NCBI RefSeq assembly: GCF_963678635.1
Contig: NC_087070.1
Span: forward strand, 44,869,467 to 44,933,466
Length of the DNA: 64,000 nt
From: Symsagittifera roscoffensis
Lineage: Eukaryota; Xenacoelomorpha; Acoela; Convolutidae
Direction of reading: 5' to 3'
The position numbers were made by a program, and so were the translations under genes. Below, piece after piece: positions 44,260 to 55,406 of this stretch (positions are counted from its first letter, which is position 1; every line of letters begins with the position of its first letter). The notes beneath the pieces are model-generated. The model had not been told where the DNA came from. It made no database searches and saw nothing but the letters and a program-made list of their open reading frames with translations.

Positions 44260-47200
44260 ATATAGCGCATGAACAAATATTGATTGGTTTTTAAAACAGA
44301 GGTAAATATCATGTTTTGACTATGTCTGTTTCTTACATGAACGCTCTTCTCCAAAACGATGCTTTGTTGTAGCTAGTTTTTAAATAGTTTTTCGTCCATT
44401 TGAAACGGATTTATGAGATTGTTTTGGTGTTCCTATGCTGATTTTTTTAAATTTAACTGTTTATTTTTAATTTTCAGTTCCAGTTAGCATCAGTATAGTT
44501 TTTGTCGACGGAGAATGTTACTTTCCCTGATAATGAGGTTCAACAGTGTTCGGAAATGTGCGAATGGTCAAAAAGTATGAATGGGCTATGATAGGTGAAG
44601 TTTTTTCGGTTAAGTTTTTTTTAAAGAAAGGACTCCTTTGTCTCGCTGAAATAAAAGGGAATACAATCGTTTCAACGCCCAATAGTATGTTTCAAATCCT
44701 ATGTCATCGTGGATTCCAGTGACAACTAACTAGTTCACTGCGGAATCCACTAATAAAGTGTAATTTTGACTGAACATTAATGGAATTCGCTTCAACGCGT
44801 GGGTCAGTGAAATCTAAAACAATTATGACTAAGCATTTGTGCCTTTAATGCCAATTGTCTGTGTATTCCAGATAGTTTCTTGCTAATTCAAATTCAGCAT
44901 ATATTGCGTAGTGTTTCATCTTATGATTCTAGGTTTCTTAAAATTCTCAATTGATAGCAATACCAATGCCAGCAAACAATTGTGTCTAAGTTAGAAAAAG
45001 AGTCGATATAAAATGTTATATGAAATTGATTTCATGTGAAATTAAAACACAGATGATTTGGATTCTTTCCTTTATCGTTAGTTTACGCATTGCCCTATTT
45101 TGCTTTGGTTTATGCTGGGGCCGCAGAATGATGATAGTTTTCTCGAACTAATTAATATAAATTTACGGAACTAATTTTCCCTAACTAAAATAATTGCCGA
45201 AAGGCTAAATGCCTTGCTGTAATCCATTTAAATCAATAATTCAATTAAGAGAATCTAATCCTTTGGAAGAGGTCAAATATTGTGACTGTTTTTCTGACCG
45301 AAGGAATATTAAATATTTTGATATCTTCCAAGATTCTTTGGCAAGAACTTGCCAAGACAGCCAAGATTTTCTTTAAGATATAACCAAGATTTTTCAAAAA
45401 TATCTAAGATTGATGGACTTGGAGATCTATGAAAGGCTATCAGGCCTGTCTAAGCATAGTTCGTTTTTTTTTGAATGATAAAAACAGAATAGTTTTATTA
45501 TCTTGTGAAAAACAAAAGAACTTTGTTAATAATAAAGATTTATATTAATTTTAGTTTAATTTCGAGAGTTCAAAGAAAACACACTAAAACAGTTTCCAAA
45601 TTTCTAGGTTTGAAAAATTATGACTTTATGACTTAGGGGAATATCACACTTCAAGTTACAAGAGTTGTGTGTTTGCAATAGTTTTCATTGTAGCAGTAAT
45701 TCGGTACAAATGCAAAAAAAATGTTTTCCGAATATTTGATACTGGAAGAATAATGAAAGAAAATACTCGGATCTGCTTAACAATCGCCCTCCCTTTGGTA
45801 TCTACTTAAAATTTGCCACCCCTAATATAAAAAGCAATAAATTAGCACTGAGCTTTCTATTGGGAATTAGAACCTTGCTGCATTCTGATCGGTCGAAAAT
45901 GAGTTATTTTATTCTACTTAACAATTGCTCCCCTTTCTCAAAAGGGAGAAAATTGTTAAGTAGATCCAAATACTTTCATTTTCATGATAGCTCAGACATG
46001 TACAGCAGGCTCAAATCGTTTGGCTAATTTTGGACCCTTGTCTTCACAGTAATTTCTAGGGTTTCTTCCTTTTTCTGGCTCCTATAATTTCATAGAAAAG
46101 TTGCTATTGTCAGTTTACTGAAACTATCGCAGAGACACTTACGCTATTTTGTTTTATTTTATTGCAAAAAAAAATTTGTAATTATTTTTGTTGATATCAA
46201 GAAAAATTTGTAAATATAAGTGTCATAAAAATAAAACAGTTTCGAATTAATGTAAAATAATAGCTCTGGATTGCTTGCAACCCACTGCAAATTGACTTCA
46301 AATTAATTGACTAACGTCAATTTTGTTTTGTCTCCTTAATGTTGAACATATTATAACAAGTTTTCAAAATAAACTTCAAATCGAAAGGGACACTTAGATA
46401 ATTTAAGTAAATAATGTTCACTGGTCATTTCAGATTTAACAAAATTAATAGAATTAGTGGTGATTCTTTCACAATCTTCGTTCAAACAAGTATAAATAAT
46501 GAACGTCAAAAAATTTCAGGCATTAATTAAGGCAGGGGCGGATCTAGGATTTTCTCGAAGGGGGAGGATTTTCAAAAAAATTCAAAAATTTAGCGACCTT
46601 TTCATAGTTCTCCTCAGCACTATAAAGCCCCTATTTTAACCAAGTTTTGTGTGCCAAAGGTAAATTTTGAAAAAACAGGCCGAAAAGGCGTTTTTAGGCA
46701 ACTTTTGTAAAATTTTGACCGAAAAAACGCGTTTTATCGGAACGCGCTCTCCCCCTCAAATTAGTATATATTGTTGCAAAGGTGCCTTTAAAAAATTTTT
46801 TGCAGTCCGTCACCAAAAATGGATTTCTCAAAATAGTACGAAGGGGAACCCTTTGGGCCGGCAGATGGTCGAATTCCTGAGAGGGGGGCCTCCACCCTCC
46901 CCCCTAAATCCGTTGGTGCATTAAAAAATGTATTTTGAGGGAAATTTTTGATGAGGGCAGGTAATTCTCTACTCAAATACAAATCTCTCAATAAAAATAT
47001 TTCGTGCAAATTTGAATCTTAGTAAAGCTTCACCCAACAAACACTGAAAAGCAGAAGAACAACACAATTGACTAAGTGGAATTGCAGTTCTTTTTTATTT
47101 GGGTCAACTTCAGTACACTATCCGTCAACGATGGGGAAAAGTCAAGCTAAATTCGAAAAAGATACTTTTTGGCTTTTCTTCCGAAAAAGATAGCTCCAGC

Positions 47201-49155
47201 AAAATAACGTTCAATTTGCTCTAGATTCGTTTTTGAATGTTATAAAAAAAAGAGTTCGAATATCGTAGTTTGGCACATGATTAGCTCAAAGTATTTTAAA
47301 ACCTAAGTTTTTTTCGAAATCCACATCACGGCTGAAAAAATTTTCATGAATATCTTTCTTGACAAATACGAGCTTTCTCTGAGAACGTTACACTTGCCCT
47401 GAAAACAACACGCTGTACACCATAGTCCCGTTCTTTCAATACGTGAAATGGTCGCAAAAGCATAAGTGAGTTTTTTTTTTAAAATATGCTCAAATTGATA
47501 CCATCCAATTTTTCTCTGACCATTACGCAAAACTTTTTATGTAGGTGTTAATCTATTAACATTGTCAAACTAAATGTTGATTCTTTTACCAAATTGAAAG
47601 AAATACCAATTATGTGCCTTGAAACAAATGAGGTATTCAGCCCCATGATATTCTGATTTGGTTGTAGTAACTTGGTTAAATTCAAGATTTTCAATAGGTA
47701 AAGTTTGTGCGACTTCAATTTTATGTAGGAAGCCCCTAGCCTTCCCGGCCTCCTTGAAAGAGTTTAAATTTAACAGCTAATTATAGACCCTCAGTTCTCT
47801 GTCAAAGAAAATTCTTTGCCAATCAAGTTGTTCTTAAATTGATTGCTGAGTGATGTCTCCTAGTCGTGTGTCTAATTTTGCGAGGATGTTGTTGAATTTT
47901 GGATGAGAAAAGGTCATGGCTTCAAAGCTATGTCATTGACGGCGTGGCAAATGACAAAAATGTAGTCGTGTTTTCCCCACCGTTCGGTAGAATTGTCGCT
48001 CCAGCGGTTTCACTGGTGCTTCCCATTCCATCGTCTTCTCAAGTATGGCGGTTTTTACTGGATAGTCTACCATGAGATTGATTTGTCGTTGGTGAAACTG
48101 CTCAAAAAGTTCTCGTTTTCTTAATACATCAACAATCGCTGAAGTTTAATCTCACCTTGATAAGCGAAAAATGATGTGAAGCTGTCGCTTTGGCCATAAT
48201 CTTCAGACGCACAATATTGAACTGGTGTCTAAACAAAGGTCATGAGTGAGTTGACTGTTTCTGAGTGCACGGTTTCCATCACAAAAACAGGTCGAGATAG
48301 CCATGTAAATTCGTTATAGAAACTTGAGTTTTTGGGTCCTTGAGTGCGAGTATAGGTACTGGTAACACAAAAACTTTTTGTTGGCTTAGATATTTCTTTA
48401 AAAATTTTTTTAAATGGTTTGATTACTGGTATTTGTACATGCAGAAAATCTGATAGAGTCACTGGTTTAAGCAATGATAAAGATACAGAATGAGAACTTG
48501 GTGTTGATGCTACGGGTTTACCGATCAGCAGTTTAGCGGAAGCTGAAGTTTTTTATACAAGTATGGGTACTGGTAACGCAGCTGACTTGGTTGCTGGTTT
48601 ATATAAAGAAAAAAGAATCAAAAACAAGAAAAGGAATTTGGTGGTAATGCCATGGAGTTATTTTTCCACAGTTTAGTGTAAGCTGAAGTTTTGAAATGTT
48701 CAAATCCTATTTTAATACCAATTTTGTTAGTATCAATGAAATCAATCTTTTTTAATCAATCTTTCACATGCTTTTTACGCGCTTTTTAATCTGTTGAATG
48801 AGCGCTAAAATTTTTTTGTTGAATTGGCGTGTCATTTGAGTTATGTACTTGTACTGTACTCATAGAGTGATTTCAGATAAGTTACACCGTCTGTTCGTCA
48901 CGCTATCTTATTTTCGGCCGGGTAGATTCGTGCAACTTCTTAGTCTAATACCGATCTTCATCTTACTCTTATATCTCCTAGTCTCAATAGATCTAGTGTA
49001 CACCGGTTTACGCGAGTTAGTTCCAGATTGAGAACAACTGTTTTCTAAGTTGAATTCAATTTGTTCTGGTGTTGAAACTATAGGTAGTTTCAACACTTTA
49101 CAAATAAATAGGTTGTTAGTTTTATGGAGTGTGATTCGTTAGTATTTAATATTTT
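44260..49155. other. intergenic, no gene recognised
   Basis: Short frames only. It contains a MITE-like element at 46533-46919. A diverged direct repeat, 'GTACTGGTAAC.CA' near 48356 and 48567 and 'AGCTGAAGTTTT' near 48540 and 48682, suggests an old duplication. A 62-codon hydrophobic frame at 48843-49031 has no supporting features. Confidence 0.4.
46533..46919. mobile_element. MITE-like element with degenerate terminal repeats
   Basis: The left end CAGGGGCGGATCTAGGATT and the reverse complement of the right end CACCAACGGATTTAGGGG match at about two thirds of positions. Both are followed by a G-rich run with the pattern 'GGGGGAGG'. The CAGGGGCGGATC-type terminus is common in hAT-like elements. 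Flanks contain CATTAATT (left, 46521) and CATTAAAA (right, 46919), an imperfect candidate 8-bp target duplication. No transposase is encoded. Confidence 0.42.
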
Positions 49156-49159
49156 ATAG

Positions 49160-49408
49160 TGTTAAAGTCGTAAGTTTGGAAATTCAAAAGGTTGTTAATA
49201 AGTTTTATTATAGGCAAACTGTTAGGCATCAAATCGAAATCTTACTGCACTCTTTTATTTCAGATCCCATCGGACATTAGAGATCGCAAGGTCAAGACAG
49301 CAGGTCCCCAGACAGAAAGAAGAATTGATAGCACTTACATACTCAAACTGGTGTCTATCTAGAAGAATTGATAGCACTTACATAAACTCAAAACTGGTCA
49401 ATATATCA
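49160..49408 (-). repeat. 3' LTR with internal 43-bp duplication
   Basis: On the plus strand it runs from TGTTAAAGTC to ATATATCA, i.e. TG...CA ends. A segment starting AGAAGAATTGATAGCACTTA is present twice in tandem (near 49319 and 49362), making it 249 bp against 206 bp for the other LTR. Outside the duplication and the last few bases, the two are identical as far as I can read. Confidence 0.8.
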
Positions 49409-49830
49409 TTCGGGCAACCACAAATAAATTTTTGCGTAGATAAAATTTATCAACTTTATGTTACTGTATTGTATTGTATAAATGTACTAGTTAAGTTTTT
49501 AGTTTTGTTGAGTTTTCTCACCCGCCAAACCTCTCTTAAGGTTACTTTTCTCCTTTTCTCGTCTTGTCGATTCCATCATTTATGTTCTATGCGGTGGATC
49601 ATAACCCCCCATTTTGTCAACTCCGCGTCTCTGCCGTGTTGATTTTCGCGTCGCCGTTTCGTGCTGATTTTTATTGCGTTTTCCACCGACGGGTCGTGGT
49701 GAGTTCACACTAACCGACGGTACATCCTGTCCTTTGTTCGCCGCACCTATGGTCGGTTCCCTTCGTCCGATTTCCCACTCACTATCGTATTCGTCGTCGT
49801 CGTCTTCGCTCTAGTCCGCCGAGTATTTCA
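49409..49830 (-). other. 3' untranslated region of the Ty3/gypsy element
   Basis: No frame is recognised. It lies between the integrase stop and the 3' LTR. A typical purine-rich tract next to the LTR is not evident, which is unusual and may reflect decay or a slightly different boundary. Confidence 0.4.
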
Positions 49831-52800
49831 CTATTCGCTGTTTTGTTGATTTTCTTGCATTTTCCATTGCGGCTCGGTCCTTCTCCGCTTTCGTTTATAT
49901 TTGTTCGAATCGCTTGAGGCCGGTGTACTGGTCACTTTTCTACTCGGGCCAGGGGTGTACTCCTCGCTTTTATTCCCAATTAGGCTTTCTTCAGCCGCCG
50001 ATCTAAAAGACACACCACTCCGCCTTAGTAACGACCCTTTTTTCATTTGCACCGTATGTTTAGTCATTTTGTCAATTTTTAATGGCAAACGTTTATACCT
50101 CCTTGGGTCCTTTGGATCCGTCTTCCCGGTCCTCTGATACACCGTCGTTGAACTTGCTTTATGCCTTTTCAGCCATGTTGGGGTTTTGGGTGGGCCTAGT
50201 TCCTTGGGGTCCACAACTTCCGGAGCCTTAGGATCCGCTACCTCGTCATCGTCCAACATGATTGGAGCTTTCCTATTTTGAGGGGCGAACACTAAGTCAC
50301 TTCTCTTCTCCCAATCTAGGGTAAGTTCAACTTCTGGGAGGTTTCCCGCCTTGTCTAAACAAGATAACTTTTGATTAACGACATTGTTCCAATTTAGGTT
50401 TTTTAATGACGGCTTTTTCGTTAAGTTTCGCAGTGCCGTATTAGCTTCTCGACCATGGTATGCTTCGAACGGCGTTAGTTTAGTTTTAGAGTGTGGCACG
50501 AAACGTAATGCACTAAGCGCACGGGAGATCATCTCCCCAAACTTGTAGTTTTTATTTTCCTGGAGATAAGTCAACACGTAGTTTTTTATAGACCCAATAG
50601 TCCGTTCAACCATTCCTGTTGCGCGATGGTCCCTAACCGGAGATTTAATAAGTTAAATACCTTCGTAGTTACAGAAATTTTGAATTTCGTTAGAGAAAAA
50701 CCCCGTGGCTTGATCCATGTGCAATTTCCTTGGGTGTCCATGAGTATTTATGTACTTCCTTAGGAATTTCAATACACTTTTTGATTTGTTGCTTGAACAA
50801 ACATACGCCGACGACCAATGCGAGAAAGTATCTACTGCTACAAGTACATAATTTTTTCGACCCCTAACATAGTTTACTGGACCCCAGAAGTCTAATTGGA
50901 CCAAATCATTTGGTTCCTTAGGATTATACGTTTCCCCCATGTCATTTTTGGGAATGTCTGGTTTAAGGTTTTTACCTGCTTCTAAACAACTTTTGCAGTA
51001 TTTGGCTGTGGCCGCGATATTTCGGTGCATAAGGGGAATCCACACGTCCTTTGCCGCCGCGAACATCTTATCCCTCCCATGATGGTTATAATGGAGACGA
51101 TTTAGAATTGCTGATGATAGGTCCTTCGGTATCGCTAACCGGCCGTCCATCCACAGGCAATTCTCCCTTACTGCGAAATCGTTGTAATGCTGGGCGTAGT
51201 ATTGTCCTAATCTTGTAATAATCTCCTTTGCTCGTGCGTTCCTGTCTCTGATGTTGTCTCGGATGGTCTTCATAATTGGGTCTTTTTCAATGTTTGCTTC
51301 GATTAATTTTAAATTCAAAACTTCCGGGTGTTCAATTTTCTTCACGATTTTACTATCCGACGGCACTATGGAATAGATCCATTTTTCATTTTGTACAAGT
51401 GGGTACGATAAACCGGGGAACTGATGTGGAAAAGATATAATTGTATTCAGTTTTTTAGAATTAGTTTGTTTGGTATCAAGTTTTTCAGGTGGTATCATTT
51501 CAATATCGGAATCCGAGCTAACGCTGGGAGGTTAACTTAGGCGGTTTAACACAACATTTAGATTAACATTTCCCGAATTAGTTGATGTGTTGACTATTGC
51601 CGAAGTTGGAGGATCATTCTTTTCTGGCGAATTACTCATGTTATTTCTCTCGGATTTGCTACTGTATTTTTTCGAAGTAACTGGCTTTTCACTATAATCT
51701 TTACTACTGTAAATTTTCAAAGTAGGTGGCTTTTCACTGCAATCTTGTAAGATGGATGGTTCGCACTTATAATTTTTTGACACCGAAAGTTTGTACTTGT
51801 AATTTGTTGAAATGGAAGGGTTTCGAGGGTATTGAATCAATTTTTTATGTTGGCAACTGTAATTTAAGCAATGAGAACAAAGTCTGAATCTCGTTCTTCG
51901 GTATTTGCATATTTCCTCCGGTATGCAAATATCTCGACGCTGATTGGTTAACCGTCGGTTGCATGTAAACACGCCCTCTATTGAGCGTTTGTGCTCACGG
52001 TGAATATTTGCATAATCGTCTTTTCTTACATTCTCATTGGATGAAACTGCTTTCGTTGTGTCGAAACATGACTTTACGCTCCCTACCGTCGGTTTTCGCT
52101 GAATATTATTCACTTCTTGACCCCTAGGCTTCATTTTATCCTTGGGCTTCAACGCCGCGTTTATCATTCTTATCTTTGCTACTGTAAAATTTTCATCGTA
52201 ATGGCTCGTCTCGGGTGCCTCTGCGGACGGAAACCGAGACAGATAGTCAGCCATCCCCATTTTTGACCCTTGTCGATGTTCAACCTTAAAGTCGTATGGC
52301 ACCAGACAATCATACCAACGAGTTAAACGACTGAAAAATGTTTATTTCCTTTTGGTGACGAATTCAACAATGTAAGTAGCGCTTTATGATCAGATATCAC
52401 TGTGAAATACCGAACGTATATATAATTCCGAAAATGTTCTGTGGCCCAAACTACCGCGAGTAATTCCAATTCGTTTGTGGAGTATTTTTTCTCAGCCGGA
52501 TTAAGGTAACGAGATGCAAACGAAATCGGATGCCATCCGGATGCGCCATACTGTTCTAAAACGGCCCCTAGGCCATCGTGGCTAGCGTCACAAATGATTC
52601 TAGTTTCACGGTGAATGTCGAAATGTCGTAATTCGACGATATTTTTCACAAGCGATTTTAATTGTTGGAACGCATTTTCGCATGCGGGCGTCCAGACAAA
52701 ATCATTATTTTGGCTCAGTAGTGGCCTTAACGGTGCGCTCAACTCGGCAAGTTTGGGTAAAAATTTGTGTAAGCTATGTAACGAACCCATCAAGGATTTC

Positions 52801-53590
52801 AACTGCTTTCGAGATTTTGGGGTTTTCAAGTCTTCTATAGCTTGTGTTTTTCTTACTAAGGGCGTTATACCACTTTCCCCAATTCAAAATCCAAGCCATT
52901 CGCACTCAGTTTTCGCAAATTCGCATTTTCGCAATTTTAACGCGACCTTGGAGACGTCCAGCTTTTTCAATATCTTTTCCACTAACGCAATGTGTTCGAT
53001 TTTAGTTCCTTTTGAAGCAATTAAGATATCATCAATAAACGCGTTAGCCTGGGGGAACTCCTTCAGTAAATTATCTATTACCTTCTGGAATTCCGCCGGC
53101 ATTGACGTAAGTCCGTAAAATCAGTTTTTAAAACGATAACTCCCCGTGGATTTTCCGCCGACTAATGAAAAATTGCATTGCTCGCTTGTTTTTTGTTCTA
53201 ATGCGACTTGTCCGTACGCATATGTGAAATCCAATGTTGTAAAGTATACATTCCCCGATTTTTTCTCCGCAATAATCTGACTTACTCCGTCAATTAATTC
53301 GTCAATATTCGGCATCTGGTACTTATTTTTGTGTACCTGTTTATTCAATTCTCTTGATTCTAGTGCTAATTTTATGCTTCCGTCCTTTTTTACTGTAATG
53401 ACGATAGGAGAGACGAAATACTTATCTGAGCACTCTTGTAATTTTATGATATGTCCTTCATTTATCAGCCGATGAATCTCTTTATCCACCTTTTCTTGTA
53501 GACTGATTGGCACCCTACGCCCTTTTTGTTGTATGGGCTTCAAATTTTCAAAAAATTCAGCTCTTACTTTCGCATTCCGGATCTTCCCTA
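49831..53590 (-). pseudogene. pol: reverse transcriptase, RNase H, integrase (disrupted)
   Basis: Minus strand, in order. Reverse transcriptase: 'VSPIVITVKKDGSIK', 'FTTLDFTYAYGQV', catalytic 'AFIDDILIASKG'. RNase H: 'ICDASHDGLGAVL', 'STNELELLAVVWA', 'VISDHKALLTLL'. A long Ser/Lys/Tyr-rich linker. Integrase: zinc finger 'RLHYNHHGRDKM' with 'CKSC', then 'LVQLDFWGPV', 'LHMDQATGFFS' and 'MVERTIGSIK' for D, D and E. A basic C-terminal tail follows. In-frame single stops occur at 53121-53123 (TGA), 52884-52886 (TGA), 51532-51534 (TAA) and 50653-50655 (TAA). A frameshift lies in a T run near 52335. Reading resumes in frame after each stop, so these are point lesions and not domain loss. Confidence 0.85.
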
Positions 53591-53592
53591 TC

Positions 53593-55140
53593 CTAGTAAA
53601 AAAAATTTGGGTACAACTTACAGAAGTATGTTTGCAATTCGTCGTATTCCTCCTCCTCTTGACTGGTCCCTTCCCCTGTGATTCCCATCACTTTCTTCCT
53701 TTGAACTAGCTCGAGACCCAGGGTGCCCATCAGGTCGCGCCCAAGGATTGATTGATGATTTCCGGATATTACTGACACCCGCGCTGGTGCTGCCCAGCCA
53801 TTTAGCGACATCATCACTGTTACCTTCCCTAGTATGTTTATTTGGTTGTTGTTGTAATCCAAAAATTCCTCCTTTGACGGTTGTAGTTGAATATTTGCTT
53901 TTCCTAACGTTGTTTTTAGGTCGTTTATGCTGAAGATAGTCACTGGAGATCCACTATCTATCCACAACCACATCTTCTTACCTGACACCTCCACTTGAAC
54001 GCGGGCCCCAGGGATCTTTAATTCAGTCTCATTTTTCTTCCTTTTTATCGACATTACCATGTAGTCATCCGATCCCGACGTTATGGACTCGTTTTCCCCA
54101 CACCCCTGCTGATTCACCCACGATACTGGGTCTTCATTCAATTCGCTTACGTTCTGCGTACTTTGATGATGCTCATTTTCCTCCCTGACCAATCCAACTC
54201 GTCCACGTCCTCTCCATTGGTTAGTACCCCTTCTAATTCCTCGGCATGTTCGTTCAAAATGTCCCAGTTTTCGGCATGAGTTACTTCCTCGGCATATTCG
54301 TTCAAAATGTCCCAGTTTTCGGCATGAGTTACATGTTGCTCCTTTTGCAGGACAGCTCGCGATGTGGTCCAGGGTAAAGTTTGGCGCGTCGCAATTGTAA
54401 CACCTACGGTTATTTCCGCTTCCCCCACTACTACTTGATCCTTGGGTATATCCTCCACGTCCCGCACGTCCTCGGCCTCGAAAAAATCCTTGTCCCCTTC
54501 TTATATTATTTACTGGTTCCTGTTTTATTGAAATTGCCGGAGCTGATGAAGCTGGTTTTCCCGTATATGATTTGTATGCGCGCTCACCACGTTCATATGA
54601 TAAGGCGATCCGGTAAACTTCCTCCGGTAACTTAGTTGATCGTGACAATTCTCCTTGGCAGTCCGATTCCCGCATATTCATAATGAAAATATCACGAATG
54701 TTTTCGGCCGCGTTTGCAAAATCACATCTTCCTGCTAGGGCACTTAGCTCCGCATGAAATTTTTCGAAAGTTTCGTTCTCACGTTGTTTTCGTCCGTAGA
54801 ATAGTCCCCGCTCATGAGTTACATTCCTCTCACGTTGGAAAACATTTTGCATCTCATCCAGGACCCGTTTTAATGTTAACCGTCGGTTTCCGTGCTTTAA
54901 ATATGCGTTGCGCCTCATCTCCGATACAAAGATACAAGTTAGACTTTAAAATCTTTTCCGAATCGATACGGTTTTTCTCATTGACTTCTTCAGGCAACGC
55001 CGTGATAGCCGCCGCATTTAGAGTACTCGCAAAATAGAAATCATCGGGATCAATGTCGTATTTTGCTATCACCCCCCAGTGAAATTTAATTATCCACTCC
55101 TCTCAATATACTGGAGGTTCCGGCGTTCATGTTTCCCAAA
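53593..55140 (-). pseudogene. gag-protease (disrupted)
   Basis: Minus strand. The gag start is broken: homology begins upstream of 55072 near a TGA that replaces an expected Trp codon, and a frameshift near 54880 moves the reading from 'LYLCIGDEAQRIF' into 'LDEMQNVFQRERN'. The rest is one open frame of 441 codons with a capsid-like helix region, an RGG-type stretch, an atypical knuckle CYNCDAPNFTLDHIASC and a standard knuckle CNSCRKLGHFERIC that is tandemly duplicated. The aspartic protease follows ('LWIDSGSPVTIF', 'SILGRDLMG'). The frame ends at a TAG after an eight-T run. Pol lies in the +1 frame there, so either frameshifting or one extra T explains the break. Confidence 0.82.
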
Positions 55141-55179
55141 ATGCTACTATATTTAATGGATTTTCCCCCCTCCTTTTTT

Positions 55180-55196
55180 CTCTGCTGGCTGCGCCA
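55180..55196 (-). promoter_or_regulatory. primer-binding site of the Ty3/gypsy element
   Basis: Directly after the 5' LTR on the minus strand comes TGGCGCAGCCAGCAGAG. TGG pairs with CCA, and GCAGCC would fit a tRNA whose 3' arm reads GGCTGCG, similar to serine tRNA acceptors. The tRNA identity is an inference. Confidence 0.6.
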
Positions 55197-55402
55197 TGTT
55201 AAAGTCGTAAGTTTGGAAATTCAAAAGGTTGTTAATAAGTTTTATTATAGGCAAACTGTTAGGCATCAAATCGAAATCTTACTGCACTCTTTTATTTCAG
55301 ATCCCATCGGACATTAGAGATCGCAAGGTCAAGACAGCAGGTCCCCAGACAGAAAGAAGAATTGATAGCACTTACATAAACTCAAAACTGGTCCCTATAT
55401 CA
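55197..55402 (-). repeat. 5' LTR of the Ty3/gypsy element, 206 bp
   Basis: Plus-strand ends are TGTTAAAGTC and CCTATATCA. It matches the left LTR through about 190 bp apart from the single-copy state of the 43-bp segment. It is followed by ATAG at 55403, the target duplicate. Confidence 0.82.
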
Positions 55403-55406
55403 ATAG

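Larger units (their letters stand above)
49160..55402 (-). mobile_element. Ty3/gypsy LTR retrotransposon, defective
   Basis: Read on the minus strand: 5' LTR (55402-55197), primer-binding site, gag-protease, reverse transcriptase, RNase H, integrase, 3' LTR (49408-49160). That domain order is Ty3/gypsy, and the compact gag with IDSG protease suggests a Mag-like clade. ATAG flanks both sides (49156-49159 and 55403-55406). The LTRs match apart from a duplicated segment and a few bases at their inner ends, so insertion is recent, yet the coding region has several stops and frameshifts. Confidence 0.88.

Noticed and set aside
48843-49031. Hydrophobic 62-codon frame, possible small membrane protein
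   Set aside because: It is short and isolated, with no promoter or splice context; T-rich DNA commonly yields hydrophobic frames.
53590-53620. -1 frameshift on the T run of the Ty3/gypsy element
   Set aside because: The -1 frame meets a stop after a few codons; pol is in the +1 frame.
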